A model generated the notes under the pieces. That model had not been told where the DNA came from. It did not search any database and worked only from the letters and a program-made list of their open reading frames with translations. Shown piece by piece: positions 16,516 through 25,338 of a DNA stretch of 64,000 nucleotides. The DNA lies in assembly GCA_910575695.1 (NCBI GenBank), contig CAJTGJ010000025.1, positions 1 to 64,000 of the forward strand, in the 5' to 3' direction. Position 1 is the stretch's first letter. Every line of letters starts with the position of its first letter. Source of the stretch: Oscillospiraceae bacterium (GTDB lineage Bacteria > Bacillota > Clostridia > Oscillospirales > Oscillospiraceae). The position numbers were made by a program, and so were the translations under genes.

Positions 16516-17994
16516 ATGCTTTATATTGGAATTGACCTGGGTACCTCCGCCGTCAAGCTGCTGCTGATGGACGGGGAAGGCTCCATCAAGAACATCGTGT
16601 CCAAGGAATATCCCCTGGAGTTCCCCCGGCCCGGCTGGAGCCAGCAGAATCCGGAGGACTGGCGGCGGGCTGTGCTGGAGGGCGTCCCCGAGCTGCTCCG
16701 GGGCTTTGACGCGGGCCAGGTGGCCGGCATCGGGGCGGGGGGCCAGATGCACGGGCTGGTGGTGCTGGACAAGGACGGCAATGTGATCCGCCCCGCCATC
16801 CTGTGGAACGACGGGCGCACGGCAAAAGAGGTGGATTACCTCAACGGCGTGGTGGGCAGGGAGAAGCTGTCCCGGCTCACCGCCAACATCGCCTTTGCCG
16901 GGTTCACCGCCCCCAAAATTCTGTGGATGCGGGAGCATGAGCCGGAGCTGTTCGCCAGAATCGACAAGATCATGCTGCCCAAGGACTATATCAACTACAT
17001 CCTCACCGGGGTGCACTGCACCGACTTCTCCGACGCCAGCGGTATGCTCCTGCTGGACGTGGAGCACAAGCGCTGGTCCAGGGAAATGCTGGAGCTGTGC
17101 GGCGTTTCCGAGGCGCAGATGCCCAGGCTGTTCGAGAGCTACGAGGCGGTGGGCACGCTGAAGCCCGACGTGGCGGAGAAACTGGGCCTGCCCGAGCGGG
17201 TGGTGGTGTGCGCGGGCGCGGGGGACAACGCCGCCGCCGCCGTGGGCACCGGAACGGTGGGCGGGGGGGCCTGCAACATCTCCCTGGGCACCTCCGGCAC
17301 CATCTTCATCTCCAGTGAGAAGTTTGGCGTGGACCCCAACAACGCGCTCCACGCTTTTGCCCACGCCGACGGGTACTATCATCTTATGGGCTGTATGCTG
17401 TCCGCCGCCAGCTGCAACAAGTGGCTGATGGACGACATTTTCAACACCCAGGATTACGCCGGGGAACAGGCGGGCATCACTCCGGATAAGCTGGGGAGCA
17501 ACCATGTCTATTTCCTGCCGTATCTGATGGGGGAGCGTTCCCCCATCAATGACACCAATGCCCGGGGGGCCTTCGTGGGCATGACCATGGACACCAGCCG
17601 GGCCGATTTGACCCAGGCGGTGCTGGAGGGCGTGGCCTTCGCCATCCGGGACTGCTTTGAGGTGGCAAAATCCCTGGGCATCCACATAGAGCGCAGCAAG
17701 ATCTGCGGCGGCGGGGCCAAAAGCCCCCTGTGGCAGTCCATCATGGCCAATATCCTGAACATTCAGCTGGACATCCCCGAATCCGAGCAGGGCCCGGGCA
17801 TGGGCGGGGCCATGCTGGCCATGGTGGCCTGCGGACGGTATCCGTCGGTGGCGGACGCCTGCGAAAAGCTGGTGCGCACCGCCGGGACGGTGAAGCCAGA
17901 CCCGGAGGCCGCCGCCCGGTATGAGGCCCGCTATCAGCAGTTCAAGCGGCTCTATCCGGCGCTGAAGGGCGTTTTTGCCGCCATGAACGGGTGA
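16516..17994 (+). CDS. xylB: FGGY-family carbohydrate kinase, xylulokinase type
   Basis: The 492-residue enzyme phosphorylates a ketose with ATP, most likely xylulose or a related ketopentose. FGGY landmarks are present: the N-terminal phosphate loop YIGIDLGTSAVK, the GGQMHGLV segment, WNDGRT, and the C-terminal nucleotide motif near GGGAKSPLWQ. The open frame begins 126 bases earlier, but the ATG at 16516 lies after AAGGGG and starts exactly at the conserved beta strand. It leads an operon with DUF4867, a FucI-like isomerase and a split transketolase, which together would carry an aldopentose into the pentose phosphate pathway. No uptake system is encoded in the operon. Confidence 0.85.
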   Translation: MLYIGIDLGTSAVKLLLMDGEGSIKNIVSKEYPLEFPRPGWSQQNPEDWRRAVLEGVPELLRGFDAGQVAGIGAGGQMHGLVVLDKDGNVIRPAILWNDGRTAKEVDYLNGVVGREKLSRLTANIAFAGFTAPKILWMREHEPELFARIDKIMLPKDYINYILTGVHCTDFSDASGMLLLDVEHKRWSREMLELCGVSEAQMPRLFESYEAVGTLKPDVAEKLGLPERVVVCAGAGDNAAAAVGTGTVGGGACNISLGTSGTIFISSEKFGVDPNNALHAFAHADGYYHLMGCMLSAASCNKWLMDDIFNTQDYAGEQAGITPDKLGSNHVYFLPYLMGERSPINDTNARGAFVGMTMDTSRADLTQAVLEGVAFAIRDCFEVAKSLGIHIERSKICGGGAKSPLWQSIMANILNIQLDIPESEQGPGMGGAMLAMVACGRYPSVADACEKLVRTAGTVKPDPEAAARYEARYQQFKRLYPALKGVFAAMNG

Positions 17995-18079
17995 CGTTCT
18001 GAAAAACGGCGGTTCCATTGAAGTTCCGCGCCTGTGTGCGAAATTTGGGAAGAAATCTTCCCGTGAAAGGTGATGCTTA

Positions 18080-18715
18080 ATGAAAATACTCCCTGTTTCG
18101 GACCCGTCCTTCGCCCCCTACGGCAAGGTGCTTGAGGGCTATGACACCACCTGCCTGCTGAACGCCATGAAGACCATCCCCCTGCCCGAGGCAGGGGTGG
18201 CCTACGAGCCCAGCATCCCCGCGCTGGAGGCCACCTGCCTTTACGGCCAGTTCCAGAACAACGCCTACGGAGGGATGCCCGTCCAGCTGGGTATGTGCTG
18301 GGGCCGCAACACCAGGCTGAACTGCCTGGAGTACCATCGGGACAGCGAGGTGAACGTAGGTACCGGCGATTTCATCCTTTTGCTGGCAAAGCAGGACGAG
18401 ATCGTGGACGGCGTACTGGACACCAGTGTGGTCAAGGCCTTCCGGGTGCCCGCCGGGGTTGTGGTGGAGGTCTGCGCCACCACCCTGCACTACGCGCCCT
18501 GCCACGTGAACGAGGAGGAGGGCTTCCGCGTGGCGGTGGTCCTTCCCCGGGGGACTAATACCGCCGCCCCCGGCGCGAAGCCGCTGAACGCGGAGGACAG
18601 CTGGCTCACCGCCCGGAACAAGTGGCTGCTGGCCCACCCGGACAGCAGCGAGGCGGGCCAGGGCGCCCATGTCGGGCTCAAGGGCGAAAATATTGACATT
18701 TCCGGCGATATCTGA
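18080..18715 (+). CDS. DUF4867 family protein
   Basis: This 211-residue protein matches, from memory, the DUF4867 family that often accompanies deoxy- or pentose-sugar genes in Firmicutes. It has a cupin-like beta layout, with LNCLEYHRDSEVNVGTGDFILLL and VVVEVCATTLHYAPCHV carrying His, Glu and Cys residues that could bind a metal. No reaction is established. It may be an auxiliary lyase, mutarotase or isomerase for the sugar of this operon. AAAGGTGA precedes the ATG, and the gene lies 85 bases after the kinase and 33 before the isomerase. Confidence 0.8.
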   Translation: MKILPVSDPSFAPYGKVLEGYDTTCLLNAMKTIPLPEAGVAYEPSIPALEATCLYGQFQNNAYGGMPVQLGMCWGRNTRLNCLEYHRDSEVNVGTGDFILLLAKQDEIVDGVLDTSVVKAFRVPAGVVVEVCATTLHYAPCHVNEEEGFRVAVVLPRGTNTAAPGAKPLNAEDSWLTARNKWLLAHPDSSEAGQGAHVGLKGENIDISGDI

Positions 18716-18748
18716 GATAATTCAAAATCATACGAGGAGGAAGACACT

Positions 18749-20236
18749 ATGCTTTCCAACATTCCCGAGGTAAAACTGGGCATCATCGCGGTGTCCCGCG
18801 ACTGCTTCATCATCTCCCTGTCCGAGCGCCGCCGCGCCGCCATCGCGGCCGCCTGCGGCGAGAAGGGGCTGGACCTCTACGAGTGCAAGACCACCGTGGA
18901 GAACGAGCTGGATATGCTCAAGGCGGTGGACGAGGTGAAGTCCGCCGGGTGCAATGCCCTGGTGGTGTTCCTGGGCAACTTCGGCCCCGAGACCCCCGAG
19001 ACCCTCATCGCCAGGAACTTTGACGGCCCCTGTATGTACGTGGCCGCCGCCGAGGGGGACGGCGATCTGATCGACGGCCGGGGCGACGCCTATTGCGGCG
19101 TGCTCAACTGCTCCTACAACCTGGGTATGCGCCATCTGAAGGCGTTCATCCCCGAGTACCCCGTGGGCACCGCCGCCGATATCGCCCAGATGATCGCCGA
19201 GTTCAAGCCCATCGCCTGCGCCCTGATCGGCCTGTCCGGTTTGAAGATCATCACCTTCGGCCCCCGGCCCCAGGATTTCTTCGCCTGCAACGCCCCCATC
19301 AAGGGCCTGTACGAGCTGGGCGTGGAGGTGGAGGAGAACTCCGAGCTGGACCTGCTGGTGGCCTACAAGGCCCACGCCGGCGACCCCCGCATCCCCGAGG
19401 TGTGCGAGGACATGGCCAAGGAGATGGGCGAGGGCTGCTATTACCCCGAGATGAACGCCCGCATGGCCCAGCTGGAGCTGACCCTGCTGGACTGGGCGGA
19501 GCAGCACAAGGGCTCCCGGAAGTACGTGGCCTTTGCGGATAAGTGCTGGCCCGCCTTCCCCGAGGCCTTTGGCTTCGAGCCCTGCTACGTCAACTCCCGC
19601 CTGGTGAGCCGGGGCATCCCCGTGGCCTGCGAGGTGGATATCTACGGCGCCCTGTCCGAGTACATCGGTATGTGCGTGTCCGGCGACACCGTCACCCTGC
19701 TGGACATCAACAATTCCGTCCCCGCCTCCCTCTATGAGGAGGACATCAAGGGCAAATTTGATTACACCCTCACCGACACCTTCATGGGCTTCCACTGCGG
19801 CAACACCCCCGCCTGCAAGCTGTGCGCCGACCGGGCGGTGAAGTACCAGCTCATCCAGCACCGCCTGCTGGAGCCCAAGGACTCCGAGCCCGACTTCACC
19901 CGGGGCACCCTGGAGGGGGACATCGCCGCCAGCGACATCACCTTCTACCGCCTCCAGTGCGACAGCGACGGTGTGCTGCGCTCCTATATCGCCCAGGGCG
20001 AGGTGCTGCCCGTCAAGACCCGCTCCTTCGGCGGCATCGGCGTGTTTGCCATCCACGAGATGGGCCGGTTCTACCGCCATGTGCTGATCCAGAAGCGCTA
20101 TCCCCACCACGGCGCGGTGGCCTTCGGCCACTACGGCAAGGCGCTGTTTGAGGTGTTCAAGTTCCTGGGCGTGGAGGACATCGCCTGGAACCAGCCCAAG
20201 AGCCTGCCCTATCCCACGGAGAATCCCTTCGCATAA
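18749..20236 (+). CDS. L-fucose/L-arabinose isomerase-superfamily protein
   Basis: The 495-residue protein belongs to the aldose-ketose isomerases of the FucI/AraA fold: an N-terminal Rossmann-like half (KLGIIAVSRDCF..., VVFLGNFGPETPE), a middle half and a C-terminal substrate domain (FGGIGVFAIHEMGRFYRHVLIQ, PHHGAVAFGHYG). These enzymes use Mn2+ to interconvert an aldose and ketose in the cytoplasm. It differs enough from classical FucI and AraA that the sugar cannot be named; a C5 sugar is favoured by the adjacent xylulokinase and transketolase. It follows an AGGAGG site and is codon-optimised (many GCC, CTG, GAG), suggesting high expression. Confidence 0.85.
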   Translation: MLSNIPEVKLGIIAVSRDCFIISLSERRRAAIAAACGEKGLDLYECKTTVENELDMLKAVDEVKSAGCNALVVFLGNFGPETPETLIARNFDGPCMYVAAAEGDGDLIDGRGDAYCGVLNCSYNLGMRHLKAFIPEYPVGTAADIAQMIAEFKPIACALIGLSGLKIITFGPRPQDFFACNAPIKGLYELGVEVEENSELDLLVAYKAHAGDPRIPEVCEDMAKEMGEGCYYPEMNARMAQLELTLLDWAEQHKGSRKYVAFADKCWPAFPEAFGFEPCYVNSRLVSRGIPVACEVDIYGALSEYIGMCVSGDTVTLLDINNSVPASLYEEDIKGKFDYTLTDTFMGFHCGNTPACKLCADRAVKYQLIQHRLLEPKDSEPDFTRGTLEGDIAASDITFYRLQCDSDGVLRSYIAQGEVLPVKTRSFGGIGVFAIHEMGRFYRHVLIQKRYPHHGAVAFGHYGKALFEVFKFLGVEDIAWNQPKSLPYPTENPFA

Positions 20237-20245
20237 CCGTATAAA

Positions 20246-20274
20246 ACCGCCCCAGCCGGACCGGGTGGGGCGGT
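20246..20274 (+). other. Hairpin between isomerase and transketolase genes
   Basis: Stem accgcccc / tggggcggt without a clear T-run. It may stabilise or separate the two parts of the message rather than end transcription. Confidence 0.45.
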
Positions 20275-20300
20275 CACTCTATTGAAAAAGGAGCAAGACT

Positions 20301-21149
20301 ATGACACCTGCTGAGAAAAAAGAGCTGCAGCTCAGGGCAGTCAGCGTGCGGGAAGGCGTGCTCACCAGCACCCACGGCGCCAAGGCCGGGCACCCGGGCG
20401 GGAGCCTGTCCGCCGCAGACCTGTTTACCTACCTGTATTTCAAGGAGATGCGCATTGACCCGAAAAACCCCCGGTGGGACGGGCGGGACCGCTTCGTACT
20501 GTCCAAGGGGCACACCGCGCCGGGGCTGTACAGCGCGCTGGCCCAGCGGGGGTATTTCCCCGTGGAGGACCTGCCCACCCTGCGGCATATCGACAGCTAT
20601 CTCCAGGGGCACCCCAACATGAACACCGTCCCCGGTGTGGATATGTCCACCGGCTCTCTGGGCCAGGGGATTTCCGCCGCCGCCGGCATGGCCAAGGGCG
20701 CGAAGCACCTGGGCAAGGACATTAACGTGTACACCGTCCTGGGGGACGGCGAACTGGCCGAGGGCCAGGTGTGGGAGGCCGCTATGTTTGCCGCCCACTA
20801 CAAGCTGGACAATTTCTGCATCATCGTGGACCTGAACGGCCTGCAGATTGACGGCCGCACCTGCGACGTCATGAACACCGACCCGGTGGACGCCAAGTTC
20901 GCGGCCTTCGGCTGTGCCGTGGTGGAGATCGACGGCCACGATTTTGACGCCATAGAGGGCGCGTTCCAGCGCTTCCACGAGAACCATGGGAGCGGCAAGC
21001 CCACCGCCATCCTGATGCGCACCACCAAGGGCAGGGGCGTCTCCTACATGGAAAACCAGGCCGGATGGCACGGCAAAGCGCCCAACGATGAAGAATACGC
21101 CAAGGGCATGGCTGAGCTGGCCGCTGCCCGTGCCGCGCTGGAGGTGTAA
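20301..21149 (+). CDS. Transketolase, N-terminal subunit
   Basis: A 282-residue subunit holding the thiamine diphosphate-binding half of transketolase: GHPGGSLSAADL near the start, and the ThDP motif GDGELAEG...N-L-N (LGDGELAEGQVWEAA, VDLNGLQIDG). With the next gene it forms the two-chain transketolase common in anaerobic bacteria, moving C2 units between ketose and aldose phosphates. The two genes are separated by two bases. In this operon it would take xylulose 5-phosphate onward. AAAGGAG precedes the ATG. Confidence 0.92.
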   Translation: MTPAEKKELQLRAVSVREGVLTSTHGAKAGHPGGSLSAADLFTYLYFKEMRIDPKNPRWDGRDRFVLSKGHTAPGLYSALAQRGYFPVEDLPTLRHIDSYLQGHPNMNTVPGVDMSTGSLGQGISAAAGMAKGAKHLGKDINVYTVLGDGELAEGQVWEAAMFAAHYKLDNFCIIVDLNGLQIDGRTCDVMNTDPVDAKFAAFGCAVVEIDGHDFDAIEGAFQRFHENHGSGKPTAILMRTTKGRGVSYMENQAGWHGKAPNDEEYAKGMAELAAARAALEV

Positions 21150-21151
21150 TC

Positions 21152-22093
21152 ATGGCTGAGATGAAAAAAGTCGCAACCCGCGACAGCTACGGCAATGCGC
21201 TGAAGGAGCTGGGCGCTTCGGCGGAAAATCTGGTGGTGCTGGACGCCGACCTGGCGGGGGCCACCAAAACCGGGGTGTTCCAGAAGGCGTTCCCGGAGCG
21301 GCATTTTGACTGCGGCATCGCCGAGGCCAATATGATCGGCGTGGCGGCGGGCCTGTCCACCATGGGGCTGGTGCCCTTCGCGTCCACCTTCGCCATGTTC
21401 GCCGCCGGGCGGGCCTTTGAGCAGGTGCGCAATACCATCGGCTATCCCCATCTGAACGTGAAGATCGGCGCCACCCACGGCGGCATCTCCGTGGGCGAGG
21501 ACGGCGCGTCCCACCAGTGCTGTGAGGACTTTGCCCTGATGCGCACCATCCCCGGCATGACCGTCATGTGCCCCGCCGACGACGTGGAGGCCCGGGCCAT
21601 GGTCAAGGCCGCTTACGAGATGGAGGGCCCGGTGTATATGCGCTTTGGACGCGCGGCCACGCCGGTGTTCCACCAGGAGGGCTTCCCGTTCCAGATCGGC
21701 AAGGGCGAGCTGCTCCAGGACGGCACGGACGTGGCCATCATCGCCAACGGCATCATGGTGCCGGAGGCCATGGAGGCGGGCAGGACGCTGGCGGAACAGG
21801 GCGTGTCCGCCCGGATCATCAACATGGCCACCATCAAGCCGCTGGACGGGGAAATGGTGCTGAACGCGGCCCGGGAGTGCGGCAGAATCGTCACGGTGGA
21901 GGAGCACTCCATCATCGGCGGTCTGGGCGAGGCGGTGTGCGGCGTGCTGTCGGAGCGGTGCCCCGTGCCGGTGAAGCGCATCGGCGTGAACGACGAGTTC
22001 GGCCATTCCGGCCCTGCGGCGGCGCTGCTGAAGGCCTTCGGGCTTTGCGCGGACAACATTGTGGCGCAGACGCTGGCGCTAGTGGGTAAATAA
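21152..22093 (+). CDS. Transketolase, C-terminal subunit
   Basis: A 313-residue partner with the pyrimidine-binding domain (DCGIAEANMIGVAAGLSTMG, with the catalytic Glu of EAN, and FASTFAMFAAGRAFEQVR) and the C-terminal transketolase domain (VTVEEHSIIGGLGEAVCGVL). It works only with the N-terminal subunit encoded two bases upstream. The first codon ATG is only two bases after the previous stop, and the ribosome site GGAGG lies inside the end of that gene. Tandem hairpins end the operon. Confidence 0.92.
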   Translation: MAEMKKVATRDSYGNALKELGASAENLVVLDADLAGATKTGVFQKAFPERHFDCGIAEANMIGVAAGLSTMGLVPFASTFAMFAAGRAFEQVRNTIGYPHLNVKIGATHGGISVGEDGASHQCCEDFALMRTIPGMTVMCPADDVEARAMVKAAYEMEGPVYMRFGRAATPVFHQEGFPFQIGKGELLQDGTDVAIIANGIMVPEAMEAGRTLAEQGVSARIINMATIKPLDGEMVLNAARECGRIVTVEEHSIIGGLGEAVCGVLSERCPVPVKRIGVNDEFGHSGPAAALLKAFGLCADNIVAQTLALVGK

Positions 22094-22102
22094 TCCATCA
22101 TA

Positions 22103-22147
22103 AAAGCCCCTGGGCGTCCCTCAAGGGAGGGCGTCCAGGGGCTTTTT
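22103..22147 (+). terminator. Terminator of the sugar operon
   Basis: Stem aagcccctgg / ccaggggctt with an inner TCCC/GGGA stem, followed by TTTTT. Confidence 0.85.
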
Positions 22148-22152
22148 GGGCG

Positions 22153-22187
22153 AAAAACAGGCACGGGCAGTCCCGTGCCTGTTTCAA
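22153..22187 (-). terminator. Terminator of the sigma/anti-sigma operon
   Basis: Stem acaggcacggg / cccgtgcctgt, loop cagt; on the minus strand it is followed by TTTTT. It could act in both directions. Confidence 0.8.
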
Positions 22188-22195
22188 ATACCGGC

Positions 22196-23626
22196 TCAGC
22201 GCACCGGAATGGAAGCGTCCTTCAGCGTGAGGGATACAATGTCCGCCAGGTTCACCGGCTCGTCGAATTTCCAGGTGTTAAAGGCGTCGTAGCCCTTGCC
22301 GCCAACGGCCTCCATGTTGGCGTAGCGGCCCGTTCCCGGCTGGGCGGTGATGATGGTGCCGTCCCTTTTGACGGCACACAGCTCGGCGCGGGCGAAGGAG
22401 CCTGTGTTGTTGCTGTACATGGTGACCGACAGGGGGGAGACGCTGACCTCCCGTACATAGCTGCCGTCGATATTGCCGGTCCAGTCCAGGGTGACGGAGG
22501 AATAGTAATCCATATTAAATTCCACCGACCAGCTGCCCTCGACCTCTGTACCGGGCCGGAAATAGTTTCCGCTGAGTCGCAGCTCGCCGTTTTGCAGATC
22601 CTCCAGGTCCCCGGCCTTGATCAGGGGGAACAGGATGTCCAGACCGCCATCCACAAGGGTCATCTGGTACAGCATAAAATCATTGTCATTGCCGCGGTTC
22701 GGGCTGTAAATGCTGCACAGCATCGCAAGGGCGCCGTCCGACCAGAAGCCGGGCCGCATCCCATCGGCAAAGTCCAGGCGGATGTGGAAGCACCCGTCGC
22801 TGGCAAAGCCCATAGAGGAGATCTGGATATCCTTTGAGCCCTCCAGCGGCATGGGGGTCTGGCCGGGGGCCAGCACGACCTGCTTGCTGGGCAGGAGGGC
22901 ATTGGCGTCCTCATACCCGTTGTTGACCATGTCGCCGGGTCGGAAGACCACCTTGTCGCTGCTGCTCACAGGCAGGCTCTTGAGCGCTGCGGAGGTGGTG
23001 GATTCGCAGGAAGCAGTCCCGTAAAGCTGGACCTGCCGGGTGTTTGTTTTCGTGATGGACAGCTGTGCCTTATGGTCAGGCTGAGCGTTCTCGCTATAAT
23101 GAATGGCTGCGCGGAGCAGGGCGGTCTTTGTATCCGGATCGTAGGAGACCAGTTCAAAATAACGGGTGGACGGGAAACCGCTCCCAATTATCACAGAGGG
23201 GTCCTTTCCCTCATTCGCCTCAGCCACTCCGGCGGTGAGCGTGCCGGACAGGCTGAGATATTCGTTCAGCCGGTCCTGCTCCAGATCCTGCAAGGTGAAA
23301 TAGACCTTGGCCTCCAGGTCGTCGGACAGCGCGTTCACCACCTGGAGCCTGATGCCCTGGTCGGTACAGGACGCACCCTCCACGACCTGGGCGTAGGGGC
23401 CAAACAGCCCCAGCTCCTCCGTCAGCGCGTCCCATACCGTGGGCGCCGCCGCCACCGCCGCCGTAAGCGTCAGCGCGGCACATACCGCGAGAGCCGCCGC
23501 CGCGCGGCAGCCCAGCCACATTTTCCGTTTCATGATAGTACCTCCTTCGATCATGCCGCAGAGCCGGTCAAGTTCCTCCTGCGTGGGGCCGAATTGTTCC
23601 ATCTCTCGTCTGTATTCATCCCTCAA
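22196..23626 (-). CDS. Membrane anti-sigma-type protein (DUF4179-like)
   Basis: A 476-residue protein with a short cytoplasmic N-terminus (about 1-32), one transmembrane helix (about 38-60, CRAAAALAVCAALTLTAAVA) and a large extracytoplasmic beta-rich domain. The layout matches the DUF4179-type anti-sigma proteins cotranscribed with ECF sigma factors in Firmicutes. The short cytoplasmic part would hold the sigma factor at the membrane. The start is TTG at 23626, which overlaps the sigma gene's TGA (TTGA) and follows AAGGAGG about ten bases upstream; a standard ATG further in (MIEGG or MKRKMW) is less likely. The signal sensed is unknown. A second pair of the same plan lies at 56.3-58.0 kb. Confidence 0.8.
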   Translation of the reverse strand: MRDEYRREMEQFGPTQEELDRLCGMIEGGTIMKRKMWLGCRAAAALAVCAALTLTAAVAAAPTVWDALTEELGLFGPYAQVVEGASCTDQGIRLQVVNALSDDLEAKVYFTLQDLEQDRLNEYLSLSGTLTAGVAEANEGKDPSVIIGSGFPSTRYFELVSYDPDTKTALLRAAIHYSENAQPDHKAQLSITKTNTRQVQLYGTASCESTTSAALKSLPVSSSDKVVFRPGDMVNNGYEDANALLPSKQVVLAPGQTPMPLEGSKDIQISSMGFASDGCFHIRLDFADGMRPGFWSDGALAMLCSIYSPNRGNDNDFMLYQMTLVDGGLDILFPLIKAGDLEDLQNGELRLSGNYFRPGTEVEGSWSVEFNMDYYSSVTLDWTGNIDGSYVREVSVSPLSVTMYSNNTGSFARAELCAVKRDGTIITAQPGTGRYANMEAVGGKGYDAFNTWKFDEPVNLADIVSLTLKDASIPVR

Positions 23627-24102
23627 GATGGGTCACCCTCCTTCAACTGTGTTTTCAGCAGAGCCCGGGCCCGGGAAAGGCGGGATTTGACCGTCCCTTC
23701 GCTTTTGTTGATGATTTTGGCGATTTCCGCCACGCTATAGCCCTCATAGTAGTATAGATGGATGGGAATGCGGTATCGGGCGGGCAGGGCCAGCACCGCC
23801 AGGGTCACGCTTCCCTCCTGGGGGGCCTCCGGCGCGGAAATGTCCTCGTCCAGCGGCTCCTCCCGCTTCCGCCAGGGCAGGCGGAACAGGTCGTTGGCGC
23901 AGTTGGATGCCACCCGCAGAAGCCATGCCTTGGCATGGGCCTCGCTGTCAAAGACCGGTTTGCTTTTGACCAGGCGGAGGAATACCTCCTGCATCACGTC
24001 CTCCGCGTCGGTCCGGCTGCCCGTCCTGGCGAAAGCCAGCCGGTACACCGCCGGGGCAAACCGCTGTGCCAGCGCGGCCGGGTCGTTCCATTGCGCCTCC
24101 AT
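23623..24102 (-). CDS. ECF-type RNA polymerase sigma factor
   Basis: The 159-residue protein has sigma region 2 (about 8-75; DAEDVMQEVFLRLVKS, KAWLLRVASNCANDLFR) and region 4 (about 100-152; ALPARYRIPIHLYYYEGYSVAEIAKII, EGTVKSRLSRAR). It directs RNA polymerase to a small stress or envelope regulon. The frame is open far upstream, but the ATG at 24102 is about 20 bases after the predicted transcription start of a good ECF promoter at 24130-24157, and AAAGGGGG lies in between. Its stop overlaps the anti-sigma start. Confidence 0.9.
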   Translation of the reverse strand: MEAQWNDPAALAQRFAPAVYRLAFARTGSRTDAEDVMQEVFLRLVKSKPVFDSEAHAKAWLLRVASNCANDLFRLPWRKREEPLDEDISAPEAPQEGSVTLAVLALPARYRIPIHLYYYEGYSVAEIAKIINKSEGTVKSRLSRARALLKTQLKEGDPS

Positions 24103-24129
24103 ACGATTCGATTCCCCCTTTCTGATGCT

Positions 24130-24157
24130 AATACGGAATGGAGTGCCGTTTGGTTCC
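24130..24157 (-). promoter_or_regulatory. ECF-type autoregulatory promoter
   Basis: On the minus strand GGAACC (24157-24152) is 16 bases from CGTATT (24135-24130). This matches the GGAAC / CGT pattern of promoters read by ECF sigma factors, and it drives the sigma gene itself. Confidence 0.7.
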
Positions 24158-24194
24158 ATTTTTTCTGAAATTTTTTTTGGTATTTCAAGCCGCA

Positions 24195-24223
24195 GGGCGC
24201 TAATGCCGTTTTGGCATAGCGCC
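24195..24223. other. Hairpin between sigma gene and dehydrogenase gene
   Basis: gggcgcta-tgcc / ggcatagcgccc pair around a GTTTT loop with one bulged A. There is no T-run. Role unknown. Confidence 0.45.
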
Positions 24224-24258
24224 CGCCGCACTTGGAATAGCGGAACGGCTGAATCCAC

Positions 24259-24288
24259 TTGCCTCATGTTCCGTCCGGTTGGTATACT
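24259..24288 (+). promoter_or_regulatory. Promoter of the dehydrogenase-hydrolase pair
   Basis: TTGCCT (24259-24264), 18 bp, TATACT (24283-24288) with an extended TGG, 60 bases before the dehydrogenase start. Confidence 0.7.
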
Positions 24289-24347
24289 ATATTTAGGGAA
24301 AATATCGTACGATTCCAGCTCATTCATTACATAAGGAGGAAAAAATC

Positions 24348-25313
24348 ATGAACGTGCAAGACATGAAGTGCGTAGCGTCCATCGGCGGCGGCGTGATCGG
24401 CTCCAGCTGGACCCTGCTGTTTGCCATGCGGGGACTGAAGGTCTGGCAGTATGACATCAACCAGGAGCAGATCGACAACTGCGTCAAAAACGTGGAGCGC
24501 AGCATCGAATCCCTGCTGGAGTTCGGGGCCATCCAGGCGGACCAGGCGGACGCCATCAAAAGCCGCATCTCCTACACCACCAGCATCGCGGAAGCGGTGA
24601 AGGACGCCCAGTTCATCCAGGAGAACGGTCCGGAGCGCCTGCCCGTCAAGCAGAGCATTCTGGCGGAGATCGAGGCCGCGGCCCCGGCGGACGCCATCTA
24701 TGCCAGCAGCTCCTCCGGCCTGCTGATTTCCGATGTCACCGCCAACGCGGTCCACCCCGAGCGCTGTGTGGGCGGGCATCCCTACAACCCGCCCCACCTG
24801 ATCCCGCTGGTGGAGATCACCTACAGCGACAAGACGGACCAGGGCAGTGTGCGGCTGGCCAAGGCGTTCTACCAGTCCATCGGGAAGGAGGCCGTGGTGC
24901 TGAACCGGGAGTGCCCGGGGTACATCGCCAACCGTTTGCAGCTGGCCGTCTACCGGGAGATGATCGACCTGGTGATGCGGGGCGTATGTACGGCGGAGGA
25001 CGCGGATAAGGCCCTGACCTACGGCCCCGGCATCCGCTGGGCGATTTTCGGCCACAACATGATCATGCAGCTGGGCAACCCCGGCGGGCTGAAAGGCATG
25101 ATGGCCATGCTGGGCGCCGGCGGCGACGTGTGGCTGGCGGACATGGCGGACTGGAAGCATATGCCCAACGAGGAGTACGGCGAGATCGCCCAGGCTTCCG
25201 TGGATGAGATGATGAAAAACTTCCCGGACGAGGTGGGGCACACCAACCCGGAGATCGCGAAATACCGGGACAGGATGCTGATTGAGATCCTGAAGCTCCA
25301 CAAAAAGTTTTGA
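24348..25313 (+). CDS. 3-hydroxyacyl-CoA dehydrogenase-family oxidoreductase (free 3-hydroxy acid type)
   Basis: The 321-residue enzyme has the NAD-binding motif GGGVIG (13-18) and the catalytic His in GGHPYNPPHLIPLVEI (His144). This PYNPPH phrase is typical of the branch that acts on free 3-hydroxy acids, such as L-carnitine dehydrogenase, L-gulonate 3-dehydrogenase and lambda-crystallin, rather than on CoA esters. It would oxidise a 3-hydroxy acid to a 3-keto acid, the substrate class of the BKACE enzyme at 34931-35935. It forms a two-gene unit with the metallohydrolase downstream (25 bases apart) and is preceded by AAGGAGG. Candidate substrates are 3-hydroxy-5-oxohexanoate (phloroglucinol route) or carnitine; the sequence does not decide. 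Confidence 0.88.
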   Translation: MNVQDMKCVASIGGGVIGSSWTLLFAMRGLKVWQYDINQEQIDNCVKNVERSIESLLEFGAIQADQADAIKSRISYTTSIAEAVKDAQFIQENGPERLPVKQSILAEIEAAAPADAIYASSSSGLLISDVTANAVHPERCVGGHPYNPPHLIPLVEITYSDKTDQGSVRLAKAFYQSIGKEAVVLNRECPGYIANRLQLAVYREMIDLVMRGVCTAEDADKALTYGPGIRWAIFGHNMIMQLGNPGGLKGMMAMLGAGGDVWLADMADWKHMPNEEYGEIAQASVDEMMKNFPDEVGHTNPEIAKYRDRMLIEILKLHKKF

Positions 25314-25338
25314 GCAAGCAGGGAGGAGGACCTTTTTC

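Noticed and set aside
20246..20274. Terminator splitting the sugar operon before transketolase
   Set aside because: The hairpin has no T-run, and the flanking genes are functionally linked and co-oriented.
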